Positions 19,101 to 31,900 of a stretch of DNA of 64,000 nt are shown one piece after another. Numbering within the stretch: position 1 is the stretch's first letter; every line of letters begins with the position of its first letter. The notes under the pieces were generated by a model. That model was not told the origin of the DNA. It searched no databases and worked only from the letters and a program-made list of their open reading frames with translations. This DNA is from Dipetalonema caudispina (Eukaryota; Nematoda; Chromadorea; Rhabditida; Onchocercidae). The position numbers were made by a program, and so were the translations under genes. The stretch covers positions 1 to 64,000 of the forward strand of contig JABVXV010000034.1 of the NCBI GenBank assembly GCA_013365325.1, in the 5' to 3' direction.

Positions 19101-22100
19101 ACTAGTGTTTAGATTATCATTTAGGAACAGATGTATCAACGCATTCATTAATTATCAAGTTATCACTTGATGAATTGATTGAAGAATATGAGCTAGGTTG
19201 ATAAATTGATTGAAGAGTATTTAGCCAAAAAAAAAAAAACAATTTCTTGAAGAAAAAAAAAAAAGTAGCATTCAAAAAATTCAACGAAAATACATTTGTA
19301 TAAGATTGGGTAAAAATCTTTCAGTATTTCTTGTAATCTAATTTTGCTGCATTCTTATCCAATCGTAGCATTCTAAAATCAATCTCCAAAAAAATTCAAT
19401 CCTTATAGGATTGCTCACTTTTTAATTGTTTGATGAGATGCGGAGATTTCCATATGAAAAAAAGGAACATTTTGAATCATCTCCTTATCATTAAACCTAA
19501 CCATTCATATCAAAAAAAAAAAAAAAAAAAAATGATGCAATATTGCATTATTTATATTATTTGACCTTTTCGGCACTAACCGATAAAATTTATTTTGAAC
19601 AGTTGTATAGCTTTTATCTTTGCATGTCATTTGAATAATTCAATGTAAAGAAACACTAATTTTCAATAATAAGTAAAACATTTCCCCCACAGATCAATCG
19701 ATTATTACAGAATTGGAATGTAACATTTTGATTTAGTATTATATCAAACGAAATTTGCCTATATTATTTATTATAGAGTTTAAGAAATCAAAAAAAAAAA
19801 AAAAAATTATATTTCTTAAAACTGATAACAATATTATTAGGATTATCGAAATTGCAAATATTCATTTAGTATAGTGCATAATAATTTAATTGCATAGTAT
19901 ATTATAGTCTTGAGAGAAAAAAAAAAAAAAAATGAAAATGCTCAAAATCCACTAACTGTGAAAGCTATTCATTTCATCCAACAGTTCATGAAATTTTCAT
20001 TTATTAAAAAAATGATGCAAAAAAGGAGGATTCTGAAATGACAAGAATGATTCTGTAATGCTATTACATTTTATAAGTTAGATGATAAATGAATAATGAA
20101 TCAGTGATATTCGGTTGCGATGAAAATATCCAAGGAGATCATTTATTGCATTCATTTGCATAAATCGATAGTAAAATTGGAAAAAAAATTGTGATAAAAT
20201 GTTGGAATAAAGTTTAGATATATGATCCGATCAGCACAATGATGCCAAAAATAATAAGCAACATCAAAATTGTTTTGTTGCACGGGTTTTTTGAATATTG
20301 TCAATTGTGTGAAATGCTTTTTTAATATTTGAAACCTGCTGATATTTAAAATCAAATATCAATTTTTGTCATCTTTTTGTTTATAACATTGTTTTGTAAT
20401 TCACTATAGAGCTCCGCTCACTGTCGAATTCCACTTAAAATGCAGTAGTATCGCCTGCAAAATCGACCATTTTAAATCAGTCCATAACTATAAACATATT
20501 TCAATTATGAATTTTTAACTGAACTATCAGTTATGATACCTGTTCATTTTAACTGCTATTTGCAGATAGGTAGACAGATATTATATGTGGGAAAACAGCA
20601 CTGTCGTAGAAATCAATTATGAATTATCAGAGGTTAAAAATAGATGCTTAATACTATTCTGCTAATTAACCGCAATCAAATCACAAAGATAGTTTAGGTA
20701 AACAAACTCAGTAACGATAAGATCATCTTATCAGTGATATTACTGGTAGCAGCTCCGCAGTGATAATCCAATATATTACTATTAGCAATTCGAGTAAGAT
20801 AAGAAATTGATAAGAATACTTACTGACTAATAGTGTTTTTTTTTTTTTTTTTTGATAAATAAAGTGAAATTTAACTAACGATTAACTTTACATGTAAGTT
20901 CAATTTTCTTCTTTGCTAAAGTTTTCATTATTTTTTTTTTTTCTTGAAATGCTAAATGAGAGGAATGTTTTCTATATAATATATAGCATACCGAAGCAGA
21001 ATATTTCTGTTACAAAGAAAAATAAATTGTAAAAAAAAAATAAAATTTATGAATGATAGGAAGAATCAAAAGGAACCGGAAACGATCAATCGAAATAACG
21101 AAATTTCCGGTTGCATATAAGGTCTTACGAAACGTATCACTATTTAAAATTCAAAATTACTTAATTTAATCCTACGATGATAATTTCAATGTTATGTTAT
21201 ATGATAATATCACATTTGTTATTTATTGTTTTATGTAAAAAATAAAATTTAAATATGAATTTTTCCTATTCGAGAAAATTTTCCATCAATTATTTAACAT
21301 CAAACAATTAACACTGATTTTATCAGTAATTTATTTGCCCAATAACCTTACCCATATCACCTTATTTTAATTTCTTCTGTTGACCTTCAAATAACAATTT
21401 TTTTCTTCTTCTTTTACAAATTAAAAACAAATGGAAACTTGTCCTTACTTTTTCGAAACGCTTTAACCGATCCATTTTTCCTTCTTTTTTGTTCTTATTT
21501 TTGAAACTTTTTTATTTCACTTTTTCGATGCTATTTTTGAAGGGGAAAATGAAAGATCTCAACTTCTTCAACAAAGAAAAAAAAAAAAGTGTTCACTTTA
21601 AACGCTACGAATGTTCAGAGTTTAAAATTTTGCTTTTCAGTTAGTTAATGTTCTTAAAATTGGTGAAATTTTTGTAAAAGAATGTTTGAAATAAAATTTT
21701 ATCATATTAATAGAGAAGGGTGCTAATATGTTACATCAGTTAAGTTAGAAAAATATTAATAAGCGGGTGGAAAAAAAAAAAAAGTTTATTAGGCTAAAAT
21801 TATTGCTATAGTCTAATTAAATTTTACTCATTTGAAAGATTTATTTGCTCGTTTAGTTTACGTCATTGTCAATATCCGTTGCTACATCCTATAAATCTAT
21901 CCGACTTGCACCAAACGAACGTCGAACAACCGTCGTATCCGTAACCGATCTCTTCCTTTCTTCATTCTTCCTCACATTTGTCTGCAAAATTTATCACAAA
22001 TTAACATTTATGACTGTACTGAAATGTTAGAAAGTATGGAAGAATTGCACTCGTAAAATTTGTCTTCGACCTTTTTTATTATTTATTTTATTCTATTCTT

Positions 22101-23019
22101 TTTGGTCGTTCTTTTTTTTTCTCATTCTGTTTTATATTGTAAAAGTTATTTGAAACATTAATTTTTAAAATGAGTTAATTTTTTTTTTTTTTTTTTAAAG
22201 GAAAAATTCAATTATAAAAGTTCTTATCATCACTTGGAAAAGATTAGATTAGAAAATCCTTCAATGAAATTTACGTGAAATAATTGAAGGAATACAATTT
22301 CTAAGGATTTTATCTTTTTTTTTCGTTAAATTAGTTTTTTTTTTCCACTTTATTAAATACATTTATTAGCAACTTCATTAAAATTTCCCGTTTTCTCTGT
22401 GTTCAATTAACATGTAATTAAAATGGTTATATATTAATTTCGATGATAATTAGCATGCTTCTTGAAGTTTTTAAATTCCAAACATCATGAAATTTATTGG
22501 GAAAATTCACTTTTTAAGATTTGATTAATTTTTTACATTTTTAGATGCAAGAATGTAACTTAAATAATTTCTTATACAAGAATACAAATTTCATTTCTAA
22601 TGGAAATGGCAATTAATGCATATTAGCATAAGCTATTGCATCTAATCATTCGTTCAAATCTATCACTTAATTCAGAATTTGTAAGAAATTGAAAATATTT
22701 TCTTTCTCTCATTTTCTTTATCATTTTTATATCATATCATTCATCATATCTTTATTTCTCTGTTATTAAGCTATTAATTACAGTAATTGCCATCAAATCA
22801 TTTTCAATCCATTTAACTTTTATTCATTGATATTTATTTTTACTACGACGATATTTTTGAATATTACTATTTATTTATTACAACACTTCATTCAATTCTT
22901 CTATTATCATTGATTTTTTTTATTTTTTTGTTATATTTATATATGTCACACATCATATCTTTGTTATTATATTAGTAATTAATTACAGAATGATTAGTGG
23001 ATACGAATAGATTGTACGA
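16169..23019. other. 3'UTR of the acidic protein gene and AT-rich intergenic DNA
   Basis: Up to about 17.6 kb the base composition is less AT-rich and may include a 3'UTR. It contains a compound GT repeat at 17294-17392. From 17.6 to 23.0 kb the DNA is strongly AT-rich, with numerous poly(A)/poly(T) runs of 10-20 (for example 18519-18534, 19516-19531, 20836-20852, 22182-22195). Nothing coding or RNA-like was recognised. Confidence 0.7.
17294..17392. repeat. GT/TATG compound microsatellite
   Basis: About 99 bases of TG units with interspersed TATG, CGTG and TTTG variants. Confidence 0.95.
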
Positions 23020-26000
23020 ATGATTGCTTTGGTTTGCTTGATTGCTATATCAATCGTTTGGTACGGCGAATGTTTCAGCAATATACCATTAGCATCGTAT
23101 AATTTAAAGGTGATAATTATTTTTTTTATCAATTCTATGATAAAGACTATAACAGATTTATTAAATAATTAAATAAATGAGTAAATCATTCATATGTCCT
23201 TATAAACTATTACATATAAAATAATCAATTACTTAACATTTAAAATGTATAAATACATTTAAACTAAAACGTATATGACATTTCTTGCTATATTACTTGA
23301 GTTAAATTTTAAATGAATTAAATTAAATTATGTAATTTTTTTAACAAATTTAAAAGAGAAAAAGAAGTAAGCAAAAGATGTAAATGAATTTTTTTTTTTT
23401 TTCGTTTTCTTTTGCATATAAGTTTTGTTGTAATATTGAAAAAGAAATTAGTTTAGATAGAATGTTAAAATACTTCCTTTCACGATAATTATCAGACTTG
23501 TTGCTGTAAATTGTTCAACATCTGTTCAAATTTTTCCACTTTTTTTTTTTTTTTCTTGTCTAAAAATAAAAAAATGTTTAGTTGCTAAGCAACATCGATG
23601 AATAGTTAATTCTTATCTCTTCCAGAGGAAATTTGTTATTTGCTTAAACATTCAAAATTATGCTATTATACGCATATAGGAATATTTTTAAAGCTCGAAA
23701 TTTCTGTTTCAATTGATGAAGGAGCAAAGTTTTTATGAATGTTTGAAATTTTTCTTTGTGAATTTATAAAATATTAAATTGGATGTATTAAAGGAATTAT
23801 AGAAGTTATCATTCATCCTTGTAAGTATTCTATTGTAGTTAGTTTGTGAAATTTTTCATAATAAATGATTATAGTTTCCTATATCAAAGAAAAGTTATGC
23901 TATTTTGATCAATTATTGATTGATAAGACTTAAAAGATAATGAATGAAAAATTGAGAACAAATGAAATGATAATTGTATTTTGAGAGATGACAGGCAATA
24001 CTTTGCTTAATAGTGATTTTGATTAAGAAATAAGGATTATTAGAAAAATGATATCAAAAATTTATGGGAAGAAAAGTGAACAACTACAAGAAAAAGAGAA
24101 AGGGAGAAGACAATCAAAAAAAAAAAAAAAAAAAATAAAGAAAGATAAAAAGTTATTTGATAAAAATGCATTATCAAAAATGGATAAAAAGATTATCATC
24201 AAAATATTTTAATTTTCGATTTCATGAAATTAAACGATAATTTTCGGAAACTTTTAGCTACAATATGTATTATTTTTCCCTAATTATTACATCACAACAA
24301 ATAATACTATAATTAATCACAATTCAATTAATTAACTTTGAACTTGTAATTACTATGTTTGACGTCTCGTTAATAGACGTCAGTTATTTATGATTTCGAA
24401 ATACTGACGGATTTGGAATAACTTTTGAAACTTTCGTGTCAAACAGATAATAAGTAAGTGATGATTGATATAAAGCTGACATTTGGAAAATAGAAATTAG
24501 TGATTTTTAAAGAAAGACATTACACTGATTAAAAATGACCACTACCAAAGGTCCATTTGGAACATCGATTTATAGAGGTTAACAAGTTACTTTATTTCAG
24601 CTTTACTGTCGTAATGGTCAATCGTATATCCCGGGAACTCGAGTTCCTTCCCTGTGTCCATCATCTAGCACTTCTTGTGGTTATTTCGAATTTGAGAAAA
24701 TATTATTACCGGGAAATGTAGAAGAACCATTAGGAATCTATGAATGTATCAATTCCAGCATTCTTCTGGTTGATAATGATGATAATGATGAGTTAAGACA
24801 GGTTTGTATGTTGTATGTTGAATTTTCAGCAAAATCAAATCAATCAAATTAGATTGCCATTCATTGTAATTGAAGTGTTCTATGACCTTTTGTTCATTTG
24901 AGTTGAAATAATTTTTGTTGAACACTAATCGATTTATATATGTGTGTATGGAAAAAAAATAATCAGTTAGTAAGTGATTAAAACCTTTGAAAAAACACGA
25001 TACAAAGATAGTAAATTAACATTGATAATTAAAATTATAAAGCAGTGAATCAAAAATATTCGAAGATCGAGTTACGCTGTAAATTTAAATTAATCATTAC
25101 GTTTTGGTCCCGTTGCAGAGTATCTATGCATCCCGGAAAATAAGATAAAATCAGAAAAATAATCCTTTAAAGAAGTTAAATTATTAAAATTTTAATTAAA
25201 ATTAAAATTTAAATTTAAAATTTACTCATTAGAAAAGTATTAATTTGTTTTAGTTACTATTTTCGAAATATTGCGATGATCAAGCACGTTGTCGAGAAAT
25301 AATGCTTTCCTCATTCAATCCCAAATTTATTCGGTATTTAATTAGACGAATTGGTAATAGATATTTAATTAGAAATGATGATGATAAATTACAACGATTA
25401 TTAACAAAGCGAATAAAATTTTGTTGCGCCATCAATGATCATCTTCTTCAAAAAATTATACATTCCGGTGATTATGTTCTTCGTAAGTTGTTCTCTTTTT
25501 TATTTATATTTATTCATTTCTTGATAAATTCTCTCTTTTAATCAATAAATAGAATAGAATTACTTAGAAAAAATTTTTTTAATTTTGAAAATCTAATTAA
25601 ATTTTCGTTCATTTTAACAAAATTTTTTTATGCTTTTCTTTTTTTTTTTTTTTAAAGAGACGAAATCTACAATAAAATTAATCGATATAACTATCTCTCA
25701 ATAATATAATTTAAATTTTGTTATAATCAATAATAATAATTTAATGAAAGAAAAAAATAAGACGAAATTTTACCATCAATTATAGCAACATTAGCACCAT
25801 CCGAACCAGTTGTTTGCAATAATGTTCACTGTCGAGGTGCTCCAATTGGATGTCTCAGTTATTCGGAATTTAATCGAACACAACAATCAGAAGAAGAAGA
25901 TGTGATATTTGTACAACCTGTTCATATTAATTATGACGACTATACCATGGTTTCATCTCAAGTATGCATATTTAAATATGAAAATATTTTAAAAAATTTA

Positions 26001-27260
26001 TTTGAAATATTGCGAAAAAAAAGAAAAAATTATAAACTTTATAAATTTGTTACAGTAATAAATCCCTCAAATGATTTAAATTTATTGATATATTAACATA
26101 ATGATAATTTACTTCATTCCTATTAAATTAATTTAGCCCATAAACAATGCATATATGACAAAATATACCACTGAACATCATTGTGTTTATCGACATTTCA
26201 ATGATGAAATGTATCGATATTGTTTGTTGATACATGATCAACCATCGATTGATAATCATTGCTTCTATGGTGACAATTATCAGATATGTTGTTGCTTTCT
26301 TCACAGAGGTATCATTTATTAATTATTCATTATTTCCAATTATTTCATTTAAATATGTATATTAGTTGAAATTTTGAGAGTATATTTGGAATTTGTTTGA
26401 AAAATATAAGAAATGGAAAATTCATTCTAGGAGCTCGAACTTGTGATCCATTATCAGCAGAAATGGTAACGGAGACATCTACGGAAATTCCTGAAATTTT
26501 TTCCAATGAATCAACAATATCTTTGCATGCTTATAATACAAATATTAAGACTAAACTTCGTACTAGGTTTCTTATTTAACTAATAATTGAATAATTATTA
26601 ATCTGAAGTACTAAGCAAATTTTAAACTTTTGAAATTCAAGTTTAAGCATTTCTACATATTATTTCAAACAAAATATTTGCTAATCCGTGCAAATATAAT
26701 AAATTAAGCAAAAATTTTGATAATTTATCAGCCATTCATTATTTCTAATTGTCTAATAACTAAGTAATCAATAAATAATCACTTGCTAAACATCTCAAAT
26801 GACTAATTATTTTCAATATGTTGTAAACTGAGCGAAAATGAAACACAACTGTCCTATTTCAAATTTGTTTATCATTTTACTATTCATAATTAATGAAAAA
26901 TGAAATTGAACGCAATATCATAAGAGTATTTTGAAGAAAATGAGAAAAATCTAACATAAATAATTACTATTTTATATGTTATATTACTTAATTACTTTGC
27001 TCATTACACTTGTTTTGTTTTATTATCTTATAATTAATCAGTACTATTCCAATATGTTTTATTGCTATTGTAAATTTAGGTGTCGTATCATTTATGAAAT
27101 GCCATCAGAATCTGAAATTTCGATGAATCGCAATCGCCGGAAAAAATTCCTCTGCGAAACAAACATTATCAACACATCACATACATTCTATTTTTGCTAT
27201 ATTTTACTGATAATTTGTTACTTTATCAATGATTACTTCAGTATATTTGTTGTTTTATAA
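23020..27260 (+). CDS. secreted/GPI-anchor-type cysteine-rich protein with two repeated domains
   Basis: Seven exons: 23020-23109, 24601-24801, 25254-25482, 25786-25961, 26137-26308, 26431-26566, 27080-27260. All introns are GT-AG and in phase; the product is 394 aa. Residues 1-20 form a signal peptide (MIALVCLIAISIVWYGEC). Two Cys-rich units follow. Unit A, about 31-160, has LYCRNG, then TSCGYFEFE, then YECIN, then RCREI, and closes with FCCAIND. Unit B, about 178-297, has VVCNNVHC, then IGCLSYSEF, then HHCVY, and closes with QICCCF and ARTC. The Cys/Tyr/Glu spacing and the CC closing motif match, so I infer an old internal duplication. A basic stretch (NRNRRKKF) precedes a hydrophobic C-terminal tail (FYFCYILLIICYF to FVVL) that could be a GPI signal or membrane anchor. 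I do not recognise the family. The CC closing motif loosely recalls Ly6/activin-receptor-type three-finger domains, but the terminal CN is absent. If exon 6 reads through, a 26579 stop gives a shorter form without the anchor. Confidence 0.82.
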
Positions 27261-28956
27261 ATTATTTGGGAGGAATGAATTGTATGATGGGGAAAAAAAA
27301 GTGGAGAAAATTTCATACTATTTTTTATTTCTTTGATTAAGATTTAACCAATGGTTGCAATTTTAGTATTTTTGTAAAAAGTTAAAAACGAACAATTCTT
27401 CACTTCTAATATGAAACCTTTATAAAACCTTTTTTTTTTTTTTTCGTAGGCATAGAATTGAGGTAAAAAATTGAAACAAAACAGTATTAGCTGAAGAGAT
27501 GTTTAAACTAACAGTGGCTTAATTTGAATAATTATTATTAATGATATTAAAAAGTAATTTAGTACTAATTGGAGTGATAAGTAATATGGCTATTTGCAAT
27601 GCTAATAATATGAGTGAAAATTCAAAATTTAATAAAAAAAAAATAAATGGAAGATTAGAAAGCATCCAATCCTTAACAAAATGAATCAATGATTTTTGGA
27701 TGATGGAAAGGAAAATGAAGTTAAGAAAAACGTAAAATAGCTTAATTGTAATTGCAATGAACATATAAATTCTTATTTGTTCACGTTTTTTTTTTTCAAT
27801 CAAATTATAAATTTGATAATTTAAAAAAAAATTTATTAAAAGGAGAGAGAAAAGTGTATCGTTTTCCTCTTTTTCCTGAAAATAATCCACTTTTTAATTG
27901 TTTTTTACTCTTTCAAAGAATTCATTTTAAAAATGAATTTTAAAAGCTCAAACATATTTTCTTTGCAGCATTAGATTGATTACTACCAAACTATCAAATG
28001 ATAGCTTTTCACGCATCGTCCGATAATTTTTATTTCATACATCTTCTTAAGTTCAAAACAAACTATGCAAAATAGGAATATCTTTTTTTTTTTTTTTTAA
28101 AAAAAAAGAGGATTCTTTAAATTTAAGACTAGCATTCTGTTGTTTTCGTTCTTTTCATTATCTATCTATTCATAATAGAAATCTTTCTTAATTTATTACG
28201 GGAAATTTTAAAAATTGTTAAAAAATAACGGTGTTTTTTATTTTTATCAATCCATTAAAACTGCACTTTGTAAAATTAATAAATTTCATCAAATTTCATT
28301 TGTATAATTCAAACTTGTTCATATCATCATCTTTTAAATTATTGGAAATATAAACAAATTGGTTATGTTTAAATTAAACCTAAATTGTCATCATTTCACC
28401 AAAAAGTTTGTATGCTTTTTTTTGTTTGATATATCATTACGTCTATATAAACCGAATCCGGTAGAACTGAACAGTTAGTTATGTTTGTTACTTTACTTCC
28501 GTTTTTTCGTGCTGTAAAATTTATTTTTCATTTTGCATGAGAATTCTTTGAAACAATCAGAGATTGTAAAGAATAAATCTTTTTTAATTATAACTTTATT
28601 GTCGAAATATTTCTATCCTTTTTTTTTTCTCTCTCACTTTATCACCATATTCTTTATCTAATTAGTAATCTTAAATGAGTCAACTTTACAGGTAATCAGT
28701 AGTAATCATATAGAATTACAAAATTACGTATGCAATATAAAATGATGTAATTAAAGTTGAAATGAGAGATGATAAACAAATAGTAAGTGCAATTGAAAAG
28801 TGTAATTTTATTTGGAATTTCTAAAATGTTCATTAGATAGATAAATAAAATCTTCAATTTTCAACTTAAATATTCTGAATTTAAAAAATTCCACAAAATA
28901 TAAAAATTCTTTTGTTTTCTTTTTTTTTCAGTAAAAAAAAAAAAAAAAACATTGCA
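27261..28956. other. AT-rich intergenic region
   Basis: This separates the cysteine-rich protein gene from the receptor gene on the same strand; 1.7 kb is too long for a typical nematode operon spacer. It contains several poly(T)/poly(A) runs, including adjacent T and A runs at 28084-28109 that could fold back. No exon was recognised. Confidence 0.65.
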
Positions 28957-31900
28957 ATGCCGCATATTTTGGCTCCGTTAGCAATGCCGGAAGATTATGT
29001 ATTATCATCTCCAACTGGTATGTTTTCAATTATGTAAAAAATTGTTGTAAAACGATATTATCATCTAAAGTGATAACAATATGCTTGTAGAAGATGTATC
29101 AGATACTGTCGAAGCAGGTATAAATGTGCCTAATGAAAGAATGAAAGAAAAAGCTGAAATGAATATAAAAGAAGAAGTAAAAAATTCGATGGAATCAATG
29201 CTATCGCCATTAATTACATATATGCGATTATTAGGCTTTACAAATACAACAAATAATAGCCGATTACAAAAGCCTTTATTAATTTATAATATTTTGGTGA
29301 TAATTTGTTTGGTAAGTGAAGTTAAATTATTTTTATCAGGATATTGATTGTAATAATGGCATTACTGATAACGATATATAAGCAGTAAAAGGAATGATAA
29401 CAACAACAATAATAAATAACTCTGATAACAAGTTCGAAGTGATAAAAAAAAAAAATGTGTAACATATCATTAATTTATAAACTCAAAATATTTAAATTAC
29501 TTATATCGAAAATATTTCTGAATAATATCATTGAAAAGCAGTGAAATGAAAAATGAATTTGTTGACGAATAAATTTTACGGCTAAATTTTAGTGAGCAAA
29601 TTATCTTTGTTATAATAATTTTCTTCAATTGCAAATTTTTTAATTTTTTACAGAATTATCACACAATGCATAAAATTTTATTACTTTCGTATGATGGATT
29701 TACAGTACGATTTGCATTCACTACTGCAAATGCACTCTTTTTAGCAAGGTAAAATTTGATGAAATAAATTGTAAATTTTACACTTTTAAAATTATTCTTC
29801 CTATCAATCATTTAAAAATATCTTTTCATTTTAAATAAATTTCCACCCATTTTTTTTGATTGCTTTAAAAAAGACTTCATTCAATTAATCTTCTTATGAA
29901 TTAATATTAGTAAAAATGTAAGAGTTTATTTTTTAATAGTCAATTTTCAATCTATAGTTCACCAAAATTGATATCAAAAATTTAAGAATCAAATTGTTTA
30001 TGATTTATTTTACAGTGGTGGGATCTGTACATTATTTTTATATTTCATCCAAAAAAATCTTGTCGTATTGAACGAAAATGTTATCAGTCAGATAACGTCA
30101 TTTGATCAAAATTTATATTGTTGCAAAAGAATACAACAAATATGCAAATTAATGCTCGCTGTTGTTTTCATATCTTCTTGTATCACCGTCCTTTTCGAAT
30201 TCAGTTTGTTTTACTTTCTTCTAACCATGAAACTACAAAATTTAATTAGTTCATTTATTAAATGATTCGAAATTGAACTGATTAAAATCAACATGAAAAT
30301 GCTAATAAGAAGTAAATAAATGAAGATAATTCTAAAGATTGTTTAAATTTGAACATAATTAAACTGCAATAATATCTTTTATAAATATAAATCTTATTGT
30401 AAAGTGTTGAATAAAATTAAAATATTCCATCTAACATTCATTACTTACTTGATTACTAGATTCATTCAAACCAAATAATAGTTAATGCATTTATTTCCTT
30501 ATTTACTTTCTTGAAGAATTCCAGTCATTGTCTGGGAGGAAAAAGTTAACGGAAAAGCTGAAATTAAAAATCAAATTAAATACAAACAAACATAATCGAT
30601 ATTTCATATTATGAATGAATTTTTGCTAATATAAATAACTTACAAGTGAAGTTTGTTTAATAATCTTTCAAGATTTCATTTCAAAAAAGAAAGAGAAAAG
30701 AAAAAATTAAATTCATTGAAATATGAATTTTATCACAGTGAAGTAAATTATAAAATCAATCATATCACTTGAAATTGAAATAATTTGATTGAATAAACGG
30801 AGTATTTCGTTGGATTTTTTGTAAATTGTCGGAATAAAATGAAAAATAATTGAATAGCAAATCGAATAATTAACATTATTATAATATTATTGAAATAATT
30901 ATCGATGAAAGCAAAGAGAATTTATGAATTTAAACTTTAAAAAAGAAAAACAATTGTTTGTTTTACTACTACTTGTAGTGCAACGTATCGAAGTAACAAG
31001 TAAAGATCGGATAACTTCAACATTTTATACAATTCACTTCTTCATTGATTATTATGTTGCATTTATGGCTCAATCATCTTTAATGACCTGTACAATACTT
31101 TATTTCTTGCCAAGCTATATTTTGGCACGATGTTTGGATAAGTTTATTAATGATATGTATCGTGTTGGAATAATGTTCGATGGCGAGTAAGTTCAAATTA
31201 AGCTTTCCTCTCTCTCTCTCTCTCTCTTTCTCCTTCTCTCTATCTAGCTCTCTCTAAAATATACATTTTTTTAACTTTGAGAAGTATCAAATATGGGAAT
31301 GATTATATTTGAATAGTATGAGAAATATGGTAAGATATGTAATCAAGATAACCAATAATGTTGCTTGTTGATCAGATTTAAGCTTTTAAACGGTTCATAT
31401 TATTAATAATTCGATTATTATTAGGAATTATTAACAGGAATTATTATCGGGAATAATAGCAAAATTTGGACTTGATAAAATTGAAAAAAGTAATGGGTAG
31501 GAAGGGATGATAGTAGTAGGTGAAGAGTTGAAAGTTCATTTTGTTCATTCAAAAATAGCTCAGTGTTAAAAATTAAAATGAAATACTTTTAATAAATACT
31601 TTTCACAGGATGAAATCTGAAGATGCTCTAAATAAACTGGAATTTTTCCAAAAACGATATCAGGTTATCACTATTAAAGTACCATTGATAAGATGTTTTG
31701 TAATTGTTGTAGTGATAATGATAAGGAACATAGCAAGTTATAATTAGAAGAATTTGGCCAAGGGCTGAATCAGCCTATGAGGATTATATTAATCAATGTT
31801 TTCCATCGAATTTAATAAATTGAAAATGTTGCGAAAGTTCTTATCTTTTAGCTAAAAAAATGTGAAATTTTTTTAATTCTTAATAGAAACTGTCGAACAT

